64,000 bases of DNA from Mactromeris polynyma (GCA_032209605.1 JASFXZ010000003.1:32576762-32640761); one strand, 5' to 3'; shown: positions 49,201-62,497, counted from the first letter of the stretch. Made by a program: numbers and translations. The notes: a model not told the origin generated them from the sequence alone.

Positions 49201-52200
49201 ATACTTACAATCAAACATCACGATTTTCCGTGACATAAGTAGTAACTTCATCATGTACCCAACATTAACATTTACACTCATAGACCATACGTATGCAATC
49301 GATACACATGATTACACATGCACACCTCCCTGACGTCATCGTAAATAATCAGTTTGTAATAATTGACGTATATGATACGTAAATTCTTAATTACCCCGAT
49401 GACCTTTACGATTGTGAAAGTAGAAATTCATTCAACATTGCAACTCATAGAAGTGATTATCGAATACCGTCACTGTTAGCATTGTTCACTAACATCATAG
49501 ACACAGAAGTGATATAAATGCTGAGTGACATTGCAGTACCAGACGACTTAATTTTGAATAGTTCTAGAATTGTAAATAGACGTAGTTATTTATTACCGAC
49601 CTTCCTACAGACGTTTCGTCTTTTCTGATCACGCAAGAACGCATAATATGAAAAATCTCCCAAGCTTCTTACAGACACAGCTTGTTCATATTTTCTCTGT
49701 TATCATTATAAAGAGTCTTATGTTACAGTTCGACTTGTTTCATACGTCAATCAGTCATTACTCGTTTTAGTAAACATGTTTACAATCCTACAGGAGAAAC
49801 GTTCGTAATAGTTGAAGGTCAGTTCAAAGGTCCGGAGGGTTTACCAAAACACGTTTAATTATATTTGTGTGCATTTGATACTCATAAAAAATCTCAACAG
49901 TTACGTTCTCTGATGCTGCTATACAAATAAACAGCAACAGACTTGGACGTGCTAATCTGAACACAACATAATTACACATGTACTATTAATTAGTACAAGT
50001 CTAGAGAAGTTCGCATTCTATCCAGGACATTCAGTGAAATATGTCTGGAGTTTTATACAGCTGTATGCTGCATTTATCTCTAAAACCTCAATTTCTAGGT
50101 GCGCCCCGGATGTTTCAAATTGCAACAGAAATATCTCGCTTCTTTATGTGTTCGTTAATTTCAAAATATTAGCTAGTGGCAAGTTAACAATAAACTCCAT
50201 TGACAAGCCTTAAATACGGCGGATCAGTTCAAGAAAGGAACTGAGATAAATCTCAGTTTGATGCAGATTGAAATGGATGTTGAATATTATTTCATAATTC
50301 GAGGTCATGATTAGTTCGGAATTTATGTAAATGCGAGTCTGCAAGCGTCAACGTCTCGATTATTTGCGCGCCATTATTACTTCGCGATAGGTAAAAAATA
50401 TAATTTCCATAAATTTACATGGAACAAAGGCAAAATGCCAGAACTTCAAACCATTGTCTTTGTTAAAAATGGATCAGTCTCCCAAACGGTTTCCCGCGAA
50501 AACTCAAACGACAGATGCGAGTGTCGGAATTCTACGAGAAATCGATATGGAAGCGTTGAAATTATCAAATATCTAAAATTGTAATTAAATTTACATTAAT
50601 ATGCATGAACGAGCACCTGCAGGGATCACGCAAAAACCAGACTGAAAAATCGATCGAAGTTTTACAAGGACCATGTGTTACCCTTTTCAATTAATTAGAA
50701 TATCGTACGGACAAAAAACAAATAAAATACGTTAATCGACGATAAATGCAGACAAATGTACCAAAAAAAGACTAAACAGCATAAAACATAACGTTTATGA
50801 TTCATTAACATCACTTTATCTTTAATCATAATAATCTCATATAAAATTACTCGACCGCAAATGATTCTGTAATGTTTTATGTTTGTAGATTCAACGTCGT
50901 TACTAGGAGACGAACTATAGAGACATCCGGGTCATTAATAAATTTTTGACTTTGTGATTATTATGACAAACGAATGCAAATGTAAACGTGTATACATTTC
51001 TGCATTACAAAACACTACAATACAAGTTCTACTCCAATGTTCATGTGACGTTCTGACAAGTAGTACGGCCAAATCACGTTTTTGTATTAATAAAAAAATA
51101 TTAAACACACAATTGTTTTTGTATCTAAAACAACCACAATTCTCATATAATAAACACAACGTGCCCTAATACCTAAGTTGAAAAAAAGCGCAAGAAATCT
51201 CAAGAAAATATACAACTTCTTCAAATACTTAATGTATCATTAAAATCTAATATGTAAGTATACTGCATGTAACATTGATGTAAACCATTTATCTTCATGA
51301 TGGATGACTTTTTACACTCTATAGTTACTACAGTAAAGACGTACAATTACACCTAATAACGTCATCAGGATGAACAGACACCTTGCTATCAATCATTTAC
51401 AACGATACACAGATTCTGCGACCTTCGAGACAATTAAAATGTCCCCCATCATGCAATTATATCCTTATTACTCGTGGAAAATAACACTTAATTATAAAAT
51501 ACAAGTACAAATCTACAATTGTCGAAACAATAAATGCCACAAAACATAGACATTCAAATTCAATTTGAATTCTCAATAAACTACAAACTCTCCCTGGAGT
51601 AACACATTAACGCCCATTCTCAGAAAACTTCCTCGAACACAACACCAATACCAAGCGCCAGAAATTAAATATTCACAAACATGGAAACTGACACGAACTG
51701 TAGAAAATACAAGATACATCAATATAGAAATCCAAGAGAAGGAGATTGCATTTTGTAATTTACAAAACAAAAACAATGACAATACATTCCACGCAATGTC
51801 AAGACGAACCTTACACGGTTAAGATAAGCAAATGTCCGATAAATTGTACGTTCCGAGACAATTTCAATTGTCAAGTTTTCAACGTCAATGTTTTTGCTGC
51901 CATGCTGCTGTTCTATAAATGAATTACATTATGCAGAGCTTATTCAGGCCATGACATTCTTCTTCACATTATTATCGATAGGAATCATAAACAACAGTAG
52001 TCTAATCAGTAAGTTATGTTCACATAAACTGTTGATATTTATATAAGTGGGTGCGCAGTACCATCTCAAAATTTCAGTTCAGGTCATATGTAAGTGGTGC
52101 AGATGGTCATTCAGTATAATAAGATCTAGTCTAGCCACGGACGTCACATCTCTATACTGTCGCTGTACAACGAAGACGCGTATAAAAGTCGGAGTACAGA

Positions 52201-55200
52201 GACACGTATGCGGGGCTAAATAAGATCATACTATATATCCATCGGATACCCAGTCATTACGGGGAATCTTTAAATTTAACACGAATGAAACGTACATTGC
52301 TAATTATACTATCAATACGGCTGGCAATCAACCGATTCCGCTTAAATACGAGTAACGTGAATTTGTGAAAACTTATCAACAAGTAAGTACAACATTCAGG
52401 TAATCACATCTTCGCTGTTTGTAACATGTAAGTATTACATAACATTATAATAATATAAGCTTATATTACACAATCAATTTTAGCGGAAGCAATAAATGAT
52501 ACATGAGTTAACATATGCGAATATAATTTACAATATGCTTCACAAAATCGTGTATGGACAAACAATACTTTAAAGAATGTGTCATTGTGTACCATGATCA
52601 TGCGATTGCGAGTATTCTTCTACTATTTGAACTGTTACGAAACGTATGTTGATTATTTCTAAATACATGCACTGATTATTGTACTAACCTATCCCATATG
52701 ACAGTTAATTCCGCTTGAAGACTTTTATTTACTTACGAGGCATTGTCTGTAGTTTAGATCAGTGCTTTCATTTGACTATACATTAATATTGCTAGTCAAG
52801 TGTTGATAATGATTTTTACCATATCCTGTGATTGTAAAGTTATTTTTGAATAAGTAAATCAGGTAAATAGTAAATGTACCAAACGTATAAGAAATAATTA
52901 TTGTCAGTGAATGAGTATACATTTAAAGCGTGTTTTTAAGTGCGAACTGTAGTCTATCTGCAAACTTCCGTCGTCACACTATTCCGCGATCACGGAGATC
53001 ACAACATTGACTCATGCCTAGCATTTTAAGGGCTAACGTTCAAACATTGCTTATAATAGAGCAAACCGATCAACAAATGTTAAGCCCATCCCGATCCCCT
53101 TTTTATTACCCCTCGTATATATGAGTGTGTGAATTTAAAGTCAAAATAAATTCGAGATAAAGGAAACATCGTCTTGATTATGTAAAGTCATGGAAGGAGT
53201 GTTCGCAGAAAAACAAGAGGGTCATGTTGGCCCCGAAGCTCTCAACCGTGGCAACTGAATAAACACACTTCTTATATACAGTGTCACCCAACCAACGAAT
53301 CTTCAGTTCATCTTCACATAATTTAGTATAATTTTTTCGAGCCAAACCAGGAAGTCGGACATTTTGTTGGTGCTGTTGTTGATCAATTGTTACACTCGTT
53401 GTATTTTAGTGCCACCCCAATAACCTTTCGCTTAAATTTTGTTAAACTCCGCAAAGTGATTTCAAACGAGATTTTTTTAGAAGCAAAGCTATAAGTTGGC
53501 CAATTTGTTGTAGTTGTTGATGATCAATCGCGACGCATTGTTGTATTTTTGTAGAGTGTCGCGTAATGAAGCTTCCAGCTTTCATTAAATTCGGCCGTGT
53601 GGTTTAAGAGATGATATTTAAACGATTGTTGACGGACGTTTGTACGGACGAATACCGATCAGAAACGCTCATCTTTGTGCTCAGGGGAGCTTAAACTTGA
53701 AAACATATTATTACGACACCATTGCGTGTTATTATGCAACACACGTATGATCTTACACATTTCTCCAGTGTTATATAAAGTACAAGTATAGAGTTCTGAA
53801 AACTCTCCGATATCATAATTATAGTAATATGAATAATGTATCGCACATGTTACGAGTTAAGTAACAGACACAATGACCAATATCGATTTGTTTGGCTAGA
53901 TATTTACTTGTCGGCGTCCAACCAGTTTTAGAAAATATTGCATAACTTATAACAACTATCATGTGATACGATTATTTTTGTTGATCTACACAGAATAGAA
54001 CATGTTCATGCAACCGCGATGAGCATTTGGGCATATTGCATAATTCGTTAAATCACCAAGCAAACTATTTGAAATTGAAGGTAAAACATGGTAAATGTTC
54101 GATGGGCCACACGACTCATGTTTGAATAAGTGAATATGTAGAGCGCGTACTTTACGACATTCGCTGAATGCGAAACTAGTACGCAAGACAGTATTATACG
54201 TAAAGGTACGCATAAATTAATAACACTTTAATTTTGTTATGGATTCAAAATGTTTTATCAGCTGGTAGGATTACACGTGCTCATTCAGGTTAAGCAGCTG
54301 CAACAATCATTTTAGTCGTTGTGTAGATAATATTGTTGTATTCACTAACGCTGATCTATAATTACAGTTTGTGTAAAAACATATCAAAGCTATTTATCAC
54401 AACATTAAGAAAACCGAGTACTTAAATCGTATAGGCTCGATCCCCGGCCAAACCATTCCAGCAAACTTGTCATTTGATGTATTGTCTTTAAGATGCGTCC
54501 GTAAGCAGTATGAACTTGACTGTAGTCCCGCATGTGTGCATTCATACAAACACAATTTCTCGCCTTTTGGTAGTTTACAATATATATCTACATTCTAGTT
54601 GGTTAGCCTGGTGACATTTGTATACTCATTTATATCGATTGTAAAGTTAATTGATGTTTAATGCACTGGAAAAGTGAGCCTAGTACCACGTACCATGTTC
54701 ATTGAATCTTAATAAAGAGCTAGTCTTCGTACCAAAATCACTATATTAGTTTCTATGATACAAGTTCAAAGCGGACATGAAGGTCTGACGACGGTCGAAT
54801 ATTCGAATTTTCGAAATCTTACAGTGGAATTCCATGCAGGGGTATCCGTGTATACTCGTATATAGGGTAAAGAACGAACGTTTTTCCTACTACTTATAGC
54901 TTTAAATCACCTTATCTTGCATTTATATTGCTATAGTAATGTCAGCAGACGCGATAAAATGACACTATTATCAGCTAATCGATAAAGAAACAATATCACA
55001 TAACGGTTGACATTTACAGAATCTGCGACAAAAAAGCAAACATGATATTACGTTTGAGCCTTAATTCTGCTGATAGAAGATTTTAATATCAAAGCGTTGA
55101 TATTTTAAACATTACGCGGAAACTTTGATCAACCAAGTTAATTAAATTATGCAAGGCTGACATAATTATAATTGTTAAATTGTAATCACGTCATTAATAC

Positions 55201-58200
55201 AACAGAAGTAGTCTCAAGAGGCACGTCTCAATCATGTTACTAATTTGCGGTTCAATATCATCGTATGATAATGTGAAGGTCATTCGATCAGCGTCGACTG
55301 TTACAGATAACTTGAATTGAATATTGCTACTAGCAATAAAACTTCCGTAAAGGCAGAGAAACTACGCATTAAATTTCGCACTTTCACTTAGAACACTGAA
55401 ATGTAATCTGGAGAATATCAAGTTGTGACTTGGAAAACTAATCAAATGTAATGCTGTATGTAATGATAAAGTTATTTTGCAACATTATAACTGCATACTT
55501 TTCGTCACTCATTGGGGCTATGATCATTGCCTCTATAACCTCTGTTCAGCATCAAAGAGTACTTAAATCATGCGAATTTGATCATCTTGAGTATACATTG
55601 CAAACAAACGTATTCGTCTATAGTTTACTCCCACTCGTCGAGAAATAGTGTCAATGAAATAGGTATGGTTTTCGAAAACCAGCTTTCCACACAGCTTCGT
55701 GTCCAGTCCTCGTATTTATGAACCATCAAAACATATTGAAAACATCACAAATAGGAGGCATTACATACAGTGCAACCTCTCCACAGCAACACCCTATGGT
55801 AGTTGCAACTTTTGGCTGTTGTAGAGAGGTTGTTGCCTTAGAGAGGTTAGATTGACACTTCGACTTCACTAGGAGAAATTGATAACGTTCTTGATAAGAG
55901 ATAGTCGGTTAGGAGAAGGGTCACTCTGGAGACGTCGCGCTGTATTTGGAAACATGCCTCTATTTATGTTAAACTATGGTTGCAAAGCCGTTATAAACAG
56001 GCGTGACACCGATCAGATCAAAGCAAACGGCGTGAAGTGGATATTTATTTTTCGATAAATCGACAAAAATCGAACTGACTGTATTGACATTGTAGAAACG
56101 TAACATACATAATAATTTATCAATCAAAGGTGACCATGTGTCAATTTCAAGACAAAAACCCAAGTAGCTGTTTACATGAAAAGAGATAAACAATCCAGCG
56201 TAAACCGAGATTGTCCTTGTACGTCAACCACGTGGTTATAAACTCGTCGACACTGATACACATTTAATGGACAATGAGTTTGTTTATGTGTTCAAACTAG
56301 TCGCAAAAAATCACACACGCTCAAGTTAATACGTTAAATGGGCTACGCGAATCTCTGTGGAGTTTTTGTTTAAAAATAGCTCTTAATTGTTTGTTTACAA
56401 ACATCTCGATTCCGAGGATTTTACTACTGACGTAATACCATCAAAAGTTGATAAACGTCGCAGAGAGAAATTCCTGTTATTATAGAACTGACATACAAGA
56501 TAATATTTATATGAGTGACTAAAGGCTATTTCGCCGTTTAATAACAAAAACTTACTCTCTTTAATCTAACCTTTTGGTAAAAGCAAAGTCTGATATGAAT
56601 GTCTAGATGGTAGCGGAAATCAAGGTTCACAAATGTACGTCCAAATGATTGAAGTATACAACTTGGAAGTAACAGTCGCACTATAATCATTATGTGTTTT
56701 ACAATACAGATATCGACAGAATAGAATGATGCATTGCAACTATAGCTCAGTGTAACTGATAAAGCGAAGTAAAACAAACATTGTCATCGTAAAGCACGTC
56801 TAAAGAAATAAAAGTCTATGAATTACTTACGCGATTGCACATTTTTAAACTATAAGTAAATACATTTCATTGTTTCCAAGTCAGTCAGGCTGTTTCGAAA
56901 AGCAAATCATTTGTAAACCGTATAACGATTATTCGAAAGATACGATTGCTTATTTACAACGGAGTTCAATACGAACCGAACGAAAAGCTAGCGAACGTGA
57001 GAACGAACAGACAGACGGACGGACGAACGATAGTTTACCTTGTAGGATATCCTTTCCATTTCACCAAATACTCGATGTTACCCTGCAAGGAAATAAACAG
57101 AATATGAATATGATTAAACGTTCAAAGAACCTGTTATAAATATTCATTCATCAGTATGAAGCTATTCTTATATTTTACCGAATTTTGTTTTAACCATTTG
57201 TTCAAGTGATGTAATCTATACGAACTAAACTCTTATAACAGCAATGCACATACTATTTATCTGTCATCATAATTATTAACATATCAGTAATAACTATACA
57301 ACTATAATGGGTTAATTGCAGTATATTATTGTAACTTGTCTACAAATTATGTCAATATCCTAAACTAATCTCGTTGATACAGCTACCAGAAAGAGTATAC
57401 GTATCATATTGATTCCGTTACAGTACTTAATTAGCTTATATAACATAAATAGAACATTACGTCATTATTCCCTCAAAATAGTATCGAAACGTCGTTTCTA
57501 TGACAACGTTGTAAGTATGTTTAACTTAAATTCAATGCAAATAACTTGTATCATTTCAACTATATGTTTTGTAACATGTAATCATACGTATAACTAGCCT
57601 AAGGCGACGACCTGTTTATATAAGGAATAAAACCGTTGCGAAGGCTCCCATACGTAGATTATCGATTATAATTTGGTTAATAGCAACATAGCTTAGAGGT
57701 ACGGAACAATAAAACAATATCCGACTGTTGTAACTCAAAATATAGGAAAACGTTAACATTGTGACCTTTTCAAACATCACGTGATACAATACAGAATCGA
57801 TTTCGCTACCAAGCAAACGAATTAAACAAAACATTGACGTAAACAGATGTCATGTGTTTGTTAAGTTGAACACGCAAAATAAACACTGAATTTGGCGAAA
57901 TGTTCGAGTTTTAATTTTACTAGTTCTCACATAGTCTGAATTCCAATCAACGTGTTGGTTGCGCAATAGGTAGTAAAATAGTAAGTTATTATCGTTAAGC
58001 GTTGAAAGGTAAACGTTTAACCGACTCTTACGATCAGAATAGTTTTATAGGATTTTGACACGCAATTAGAACTTGTCAGTAAGTGAATATTATTTATGAG
58101 ACGCCATTAAACACAAAATGCTCTTTCACATAATTACAGAAGTTTAATTAGCGTGCACGAGACAATTACTTACAGATACATAAACACAATATAGCTATAT

Positions 58201-58755
58201 ACATGTATCCTGCACTATGTAAACATACACATTCAAATGATCAAGCTTGCATCTTAAGTTTCTAAAATTAGTCGAAAACGAACAACGCAAAAGATGCAGC
58301 ATACTTTAACATCGCAATAACAAAATTCAATACAGAACAGTTGTGCAATGATTACGTAACGAGCATGTCTAATCGGCTTAGAACATCAAACAAATGAGGG
58401 TCTATTTCATGTAATGTTCTCAAATAATGCATGCTTAAATACGAAAAAACACGTCTAAAACAGTAATCAGCAAAACATATACATGTTTATCAGCAACGCG
58501 CAAATGTTATAAAACAATATATCTCAAACCGATGCTCGTTCACAGCTTAAGGCGATCTGATATCTCACATAATGACTGAACAGTACATGTTTAACCGGCG
58601 TGATAAATCCTCATTTTACTCAAAATATATACATTGTCATGCAAAAATATCGTTACAGAAGTTGTCATAAAGTTTGCTTAATAAAATAAAACAATTCTTA
58701 CCTTTCTACGTCGCTTCTTTTTAATATAATCTGCGATAAAAACACGGTCACCCAT
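39279..58755 (-). CDS. Pc: Polycomb / CBX chromodomain protein, complete (5 coding exons)
   Basis: Polycomb (CBX2/4/6/7/8 in vertebrates) reads H3K27me3 and anchors PRC1 for gene silencing in the nucleus. Coding exons on the minus strand: 58755-58702, 57082-57039, 46933-46868, 42315-42255 and 40253-39279, summing to 1200 nt (399 residues plus stop), with matching phases and GT-AG ends throughout. Residues 1-55 are the chromodomain: MGDRVFIADYIKKKRRRK, GNIEYLVKWKGYPTR, HCTWEPQENILD. Cage residues are Phe6, Trp27 and Tyr30; canonical Polycomb proteins have Trp at the third position, so KGY is HP1-like. Basic segments follow (RVRAACRKKKRRR; PAKRRRLS). The middle is Ser/Thr/Asp/Glu-rich and presumably disordered. 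The C-terminus (NVFVTEVTLENITVIIQECE then RTKGFFKWES) is the Pc box that binds RING1. The length fits the family. No lesion was found. The Pc box rules out HP1. Confidence 0.94.
40254..42254 (-). other. Pc intron 4
   Basis: 2.0 kb. Contains a pogo-like TIR remnant at 41090-41262; otherwise nothing recognised. Confidence 0.7.
41090..41262. repeat. Pogo-like TIR remnant
   Basis: AACGGTGTGCATCCTCTCCA at the left and, inversely, ACAGTGCAATCCCTGCAGTA at the right, with a TA next to the right end. Lies in Pc intron 4. Confidence 0.5.
42255..42315 (-). CDS. Pc: Pc exon 4 (basic segment)
   Basis: 61 nt after TTATTTCAG: A completes Glu55, then GYDPRRVRAACRKKKRRRSE before GTAAAT. Lysine/arginine-rich, in the place where vertebrate CBX proteins carry AT-hook-like basic motifs. 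Confidence 0.9.
42316..46867 (-). other. Pc intron 3
   Basis: 4.5 kb of AT-rich sequence without a recognised exon or intact repeat; a GGGAGGTAATAAAT string is at about 43660. Confidence 0.65.
46868..46933 (-). CDS. Pc: Pc exon 3 (chromodomain end)
   Basis: 66 nt after GTTTCAG: A completes Arg33, then HCTWEPQENILDNSLIRQFD, Glu and GA before GTAAGT. TWEP.ENILD is the signature of Polycomb-type chromodomains. Confidence 0.92.
53208..53696. repeat. Dispersed ~490-bp mollusc-type repeat
   Basis: Starts AAACAAGAGGGTCATGTTGG and ends CTCATCTTTGTGCTCAGGGG AGCTTAAA-like, with GACGGACG...TACGGACGAATACCGATC near the end. Two internal halves repeat: AAGTCGGACATTTTGTTGGT / AAGTTGGCCAATTTGTTGTA, each followed by GTTGTTGATGATCAAT-like and TTGTTGTATTTT-like text. 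Resembles a very common bivalve repeat, from general knowledge. Confidence 0.6.
55768..55855. repeat. Pogo-like MITE / TIR copy
   Basis: CAGTGCAACCTCTCCACAGC follows a TA; AGAGAGGTTGTTGCCTTAGA lies in inverted orientation. Clearest of five copies in the window. Confidence 0.55.
57039..57082 (-). CDS. Pc: Pc exon 2 (chromodomain core)
   Basis: 44 nt between TTGCAG and GTAAAC: GNIEYLVKWKGYPT plus AG. Carries the cage Trp27 and Tyr30. Confidence 0.92.
57083..58701 (-). other. Pc intron 1
   Basis: 1.6 kb, AT-rich; no feature recognised. Confidence 0.65.
58702..58755 (-). CDS. Pc: Pc exon 1 (start codon)
   Basis: 18 codons, MGDRVFIADYIKKKRRRK. ATG context ACGATGG; donor AAG|GTAAGA; phase 0. First strand of the chromodomain with the Phe6 cage residue. 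The longer frame on the same strand (to 58976) is in a different frame and is a shadow. Confidence 0.9.
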
Positions 58756-58835
58756 CGTTCAGCTTCGATATAATAATATCGACCAGCCGATGTTTCCGTG
58801 ACGCAGTAAGTATACGCGGCCTGTAAACAAACTAC

Positions 58836-58847
58836 TGCGCATGCGCA
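58836..58847. promoter_or_regulatory. NRF1-type palindrome in the Pc promoter
   Basis: TGCGCATGCGCA, a perfect match to the NRF1 palindrome, about 81 bp upstream of the Pc ATG on its promoter side. GTGACGTC (CRE-like) follows at 58849-58856. The local CpG content is higher than in flanking DNA, as in housekeeping-type promoters. Confidence 0.6.
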
Positions 58848-58856
58848 AGTGACGTC

Positions 58857-60041
58857 TGGCGTTGAACTGTGCACTTGGCTATTTTTATCTGAAACGAAAA
58901 GCAATGACTGTATCGAAAGATCATGACGGTTGTGAAATAATCCGTATCGATGTTTATTTTTAGATATTTTTGTCATCTACGAAAATGGCTAAATTTAGAA
59001 CTTGCTTTGATAGGATTTTATCCGGAACACGGTGTTCTGAATCAGCCATTTCTGTTCTGAATTTTGTAATATTCAAATTTAGATCATGTACAACTGTCAC
59101 GCTTTTAAATCAATTTGCTGAATAATCCAAATTACTAATAACGATTGACACATACCCACATTTACATACGGACCATGAACGGGTGATTTACGTAACTAAA
59201 GTGGTTAAATAAACAATAATATGCCTGTTTCTGCTTTGACGACGCTGCTTGAGACAATAATAAATGTGTTACTATTGCCAATATACGGAAATAAGAACTC
59301 TGATTCGTGAAAGAGAAAATGTAGTCATACCGAAGTTAAATAATAGATCGAATGTAGGCAAATAATCGATACCGTAGTTGTCACAACTGTTACAGTTAAA
59401 ATGATTTCAAAACAAACTGAAAATAAGTCTTACAAAATCTATATAAATAGACAGTGCTACATTAAAGTTCCATTGGGATTTATATACCCGGAACCCAAAA
59501 TTTATATTCCCATTAAAATAAACAAATCCCGGAAAATGATTAGTTTCATTTTTGTAAAGCAAATGATTACTTATTTGGCAACCGCATAGGCATTATAACT
59601 GAATCAAGTGTTGTAGTTGCATTGAACTAGTTCTTATGCAAGCTATAAAACCACAACACATCGTCGTAAAATTAAATCATTATTATAAACTAAAAATAAA
59701 ACACGCTGTTTGTGAAGAGAGGTAACTAGTATACGCCTATACGAGTTTAAGCTCGACTGAATTAATACAGTGTTCACTTTATGAGGCACCAGATACAAAG
59801 ACGGAACATGGCGTCACTGTGTGATTTATAACTATATAACTTATGTCATATGTTACATCATGATAATTATATCAAAATGTTTAAACTTTCAAATCCGTAC
59901 CTCTAATTCTTACAATACTAAAACTTGATTTACATAATAATGTTTACATTGTATTGGATGTTTACAATTACTTATATGTAGCAATCTGACTGTCATGCAC
60001 TCATCTGCACTGAAAAAAGGAGGTAAGCTATACTGAATATG
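58857..60041. other. Intergenic upstream of Pc
   Basis: A 46-codon plus-strand frame from about 58985 (MAKFRTCFDRILSGTRCSES..) has a good start context but no known relatives. Nothing else supported. Confidence 0.45.
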
Positions 60042-60790
60042 CAGAACAGAACACTTTATTTGTTTTGACTTGTACATGATACATCGTCATACAGTCACAT
60101 ACAAAGTACATATATAAAGTACATCGCATGAGAACATGAAACGAACGGAAGAGAAAAATAAGACAGGGGAATTACAACAAGTTCTAGTGGACAAACAAAT
60201 CATATGACGTTATCAAAAGAGAAAAGAGAAAATGAGAGAAAAGAAAAAATGAGAAAAAAATGGCAAATATTGTTCGAGGGTGACAATCGAATTATGGTTA
60301 TGTTAAAGATCTTTGTTTTAAACATCTGATACAAACTTAGCTACGTTGCATTAAGGTACTTTACATTTGAGCAACTCAAGAAATTTGAACATTGAATTAT
60401 ATTTACAAAAAAGTAATTAGGGATATATTTTCTACGTAAATCGTTAAAAGATGGGCATAAATATATAAAATGAAAACACTCAATGTCATAACAATTACAA
60501 CACATACAATGACACAAGTTTATATCTATCCTATTCCTCCTATACCGTGATCCCGTTGAAATGCGTAAAGGTAAAATGTTTAATCTAAGTATTGAGAAAT
60601 AAGGGCGTAAATCGTGAGCAATAAGCCCAAGATAATCTTCGTATTCAAACTTCTGTTTCAAATTGTTGTAACATGTATACACACCTAAAGAAAAACTATG
60701 TAGTATACTTATGATACCATAAAGGCATTGCTAATTTTATACTGGAATTCTGGAAGACAATTCACATCTTCAATGGCTTGCTATACACAG
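60042..60790 (-). mobile_element. Non-LTR retrotransposon (LINE), 5'-truncated 3' end
   Basis: On the minus strand the frame at 60682-60341 reads HDLRPYFSILRLNILPLRIS, TGSRYRRN, then a C..C..C..H..C-type segment (CHCMCCNCYDIECFHFIYLC) and PSFNDLRRKYIPNYF. This is the Cys/His tail found after the reverse transcriptase in mollusc LINE ORF2. The 3' UTR ends AATAAAGTGTTCTGTTCTG at 60042. No RT catalytic motif remains; sequence above 60682 is out of frame and ends undefined. Confidence 0.75.
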
Positions 60791-62394
60791 CTATCACGTC
60801 TTTATTCATTTCTTTATTTATTCAGATATACATATACATACGTTGAGTTCCAACTGTACAACTATGTATTCGACGACAACGTTTATAAACATCAACCATG
60901 ATCCGTTTGTGTCTCTGATTACAACGAGGATATCAGTTAACTTCCGAAATTTTACTGAGATTGGGTAATTAGATTTGTTTCAGGAACTCTTGTCTGATTT
61001 ACGAAATTTTATGCAACATAATTATACAACGAATCATGCGACAGTAAAACTTGGAAGTACCTGTTTTCCTTTATCATAATTGGTGATAATTTAATACAGA
61101 ATTGAAACCAATCAGGATAACAATGAATGATTGCGCACGAACCAGGAAGTGTTAACACGCAGCAAAAGAACCATGTGGTTACCGGTTCTACTGCAGTATC
61201 GTATTTAATTTATACGGATATTTTTGCTTGTGTATATTTTAACTTCCTGTTTCGTGAATTGAACTACGATTACATTGAACAAGCTAATCATATTCTAGTC
61301 AGTCATGTGACACTATAATATTTTTTATCGTAAAACGACCATGTACGTTTTGAATATGGTTTGTCGAATGCTGTAAATTTCCGACAGTACAAACTAATAT
61401 TCATACATGACCATTTTCAGGACATCCTGATCATGACTTTATCAACATGATGGAAATCCCGAATAATTCTGCAATATGACATTTTACAAAATATTTTGAT
61501 CGTAATTTATTGTTTAATAATTATATTTTAATAAGTAAATGTTTATAACCGACAAGCAAATATTGATGTGAAAAACTGACCACAGTTTGTAATTAATACA
61601 ATATATAATATATACGTAGTACATTTAAAAACGCACACTTTGTTACCAACAACACTTCCGTAAATTTCATTTTATTACTTTTGAAACTCATTTTTTATGC
61701 AAATACCTGTAGATTGTCATGAAATGTAGCATACATGTTGCGAACACATGCGATAATATCGCGCTAAGTTCTTTTCTCGTATCCCTAAAGTCATTTAATG
61801 AACATTTAGAAATCCAGTACAGTGCGTTATCAAATCTGCCGAGTATACATAGTAAATATGATACTGTATTTATATATTTAGCATACGGATTTAAATGTAT
61901 AGTATTTTTAATATATAACATAATAATCACAAATGTTAATACCTGATATTCTGTCGTTGCTACAGTCTCGTTATAATTACATACATGTCAAACGTATATA
62001 TGTTATCTATGAAGCAAGAAAGGAGTGAAGTAATGAACTGAATAGAGTTGGTAATAGGCATATATCCGGTGATTAATAGAAACATAAATTTGGATATTTT
62101 CGAAAATAGATTCTTGTGGCTAAATGTGGCATTTCAGAGTAAACACTTATTTTGTCCGTATTTGGATATTGAGATATTAAGTTGTCCGATAAAGCGGAAG
62201 TTGTGTCTAGACACAAATGTATGACCAAATAAGGAATTAATAATTTCTATTTAGTTATTTCCAACATAGTCTGTAGGTTAATTTTAATTACAATATGTCC
62301 CTGTAAAACTTGGTAATCATAAGAGTAATGAGCTCCTACCTCAAACTCGTGACAAGAACTAGTAAACCATATAATTATGCTTAGTTTGAGTATA
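60791..62394. other. Intergenic, no feature recognised
   Basis: AT-rich; no coding, RNA or repeat signature supported. Confidence 0.5.
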
Positions 62395-62497
62395 CAATAA
62401 AATCTCACCTAACGACCACCTCAATATTAAGACCACCTCAATAATAACACCAGTTTTCAATGGTCCTAAAAGTGGTCTTATTATTGAGGTTTTACTG
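62395..62497. mobile_element. Pogo/Tigger-like MITE
   Basis: The right end read inversely is CAGTAAAACCTCAATAATAA; the left end is CAATAAAATCTCACCTAACG. Both continue to AAGACCAC. TA flanks both sides (62393-62394, 62498-62499). 103 bp, no coding capacity. Confidence 0.7.

Larger units (their letters stand above)
46934..57038 (-). other. Pc intron 2 (10.1 kb)
   Basis: Splits the chromodomain. Holds the repeat at 53208-53696 and the pogo-like copy at 55768-55855. An (ACGG)n-like patch lies at 57000-57028, right before the donor of exon 2. No other exon recognised. Confidence 0.65.

Noticed and set aside
58698..58976. 92-codon minus-strand frame overlapping Pc exon 1
   Set aside because: Different frame from MGDRVFIADYIKKK; the latter joins the chromodomain exons in phase.
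58985..59125. 46-codon plus-strand frame divergent from Pc
   Set aside because: No family match and no donor or downstream exon found.
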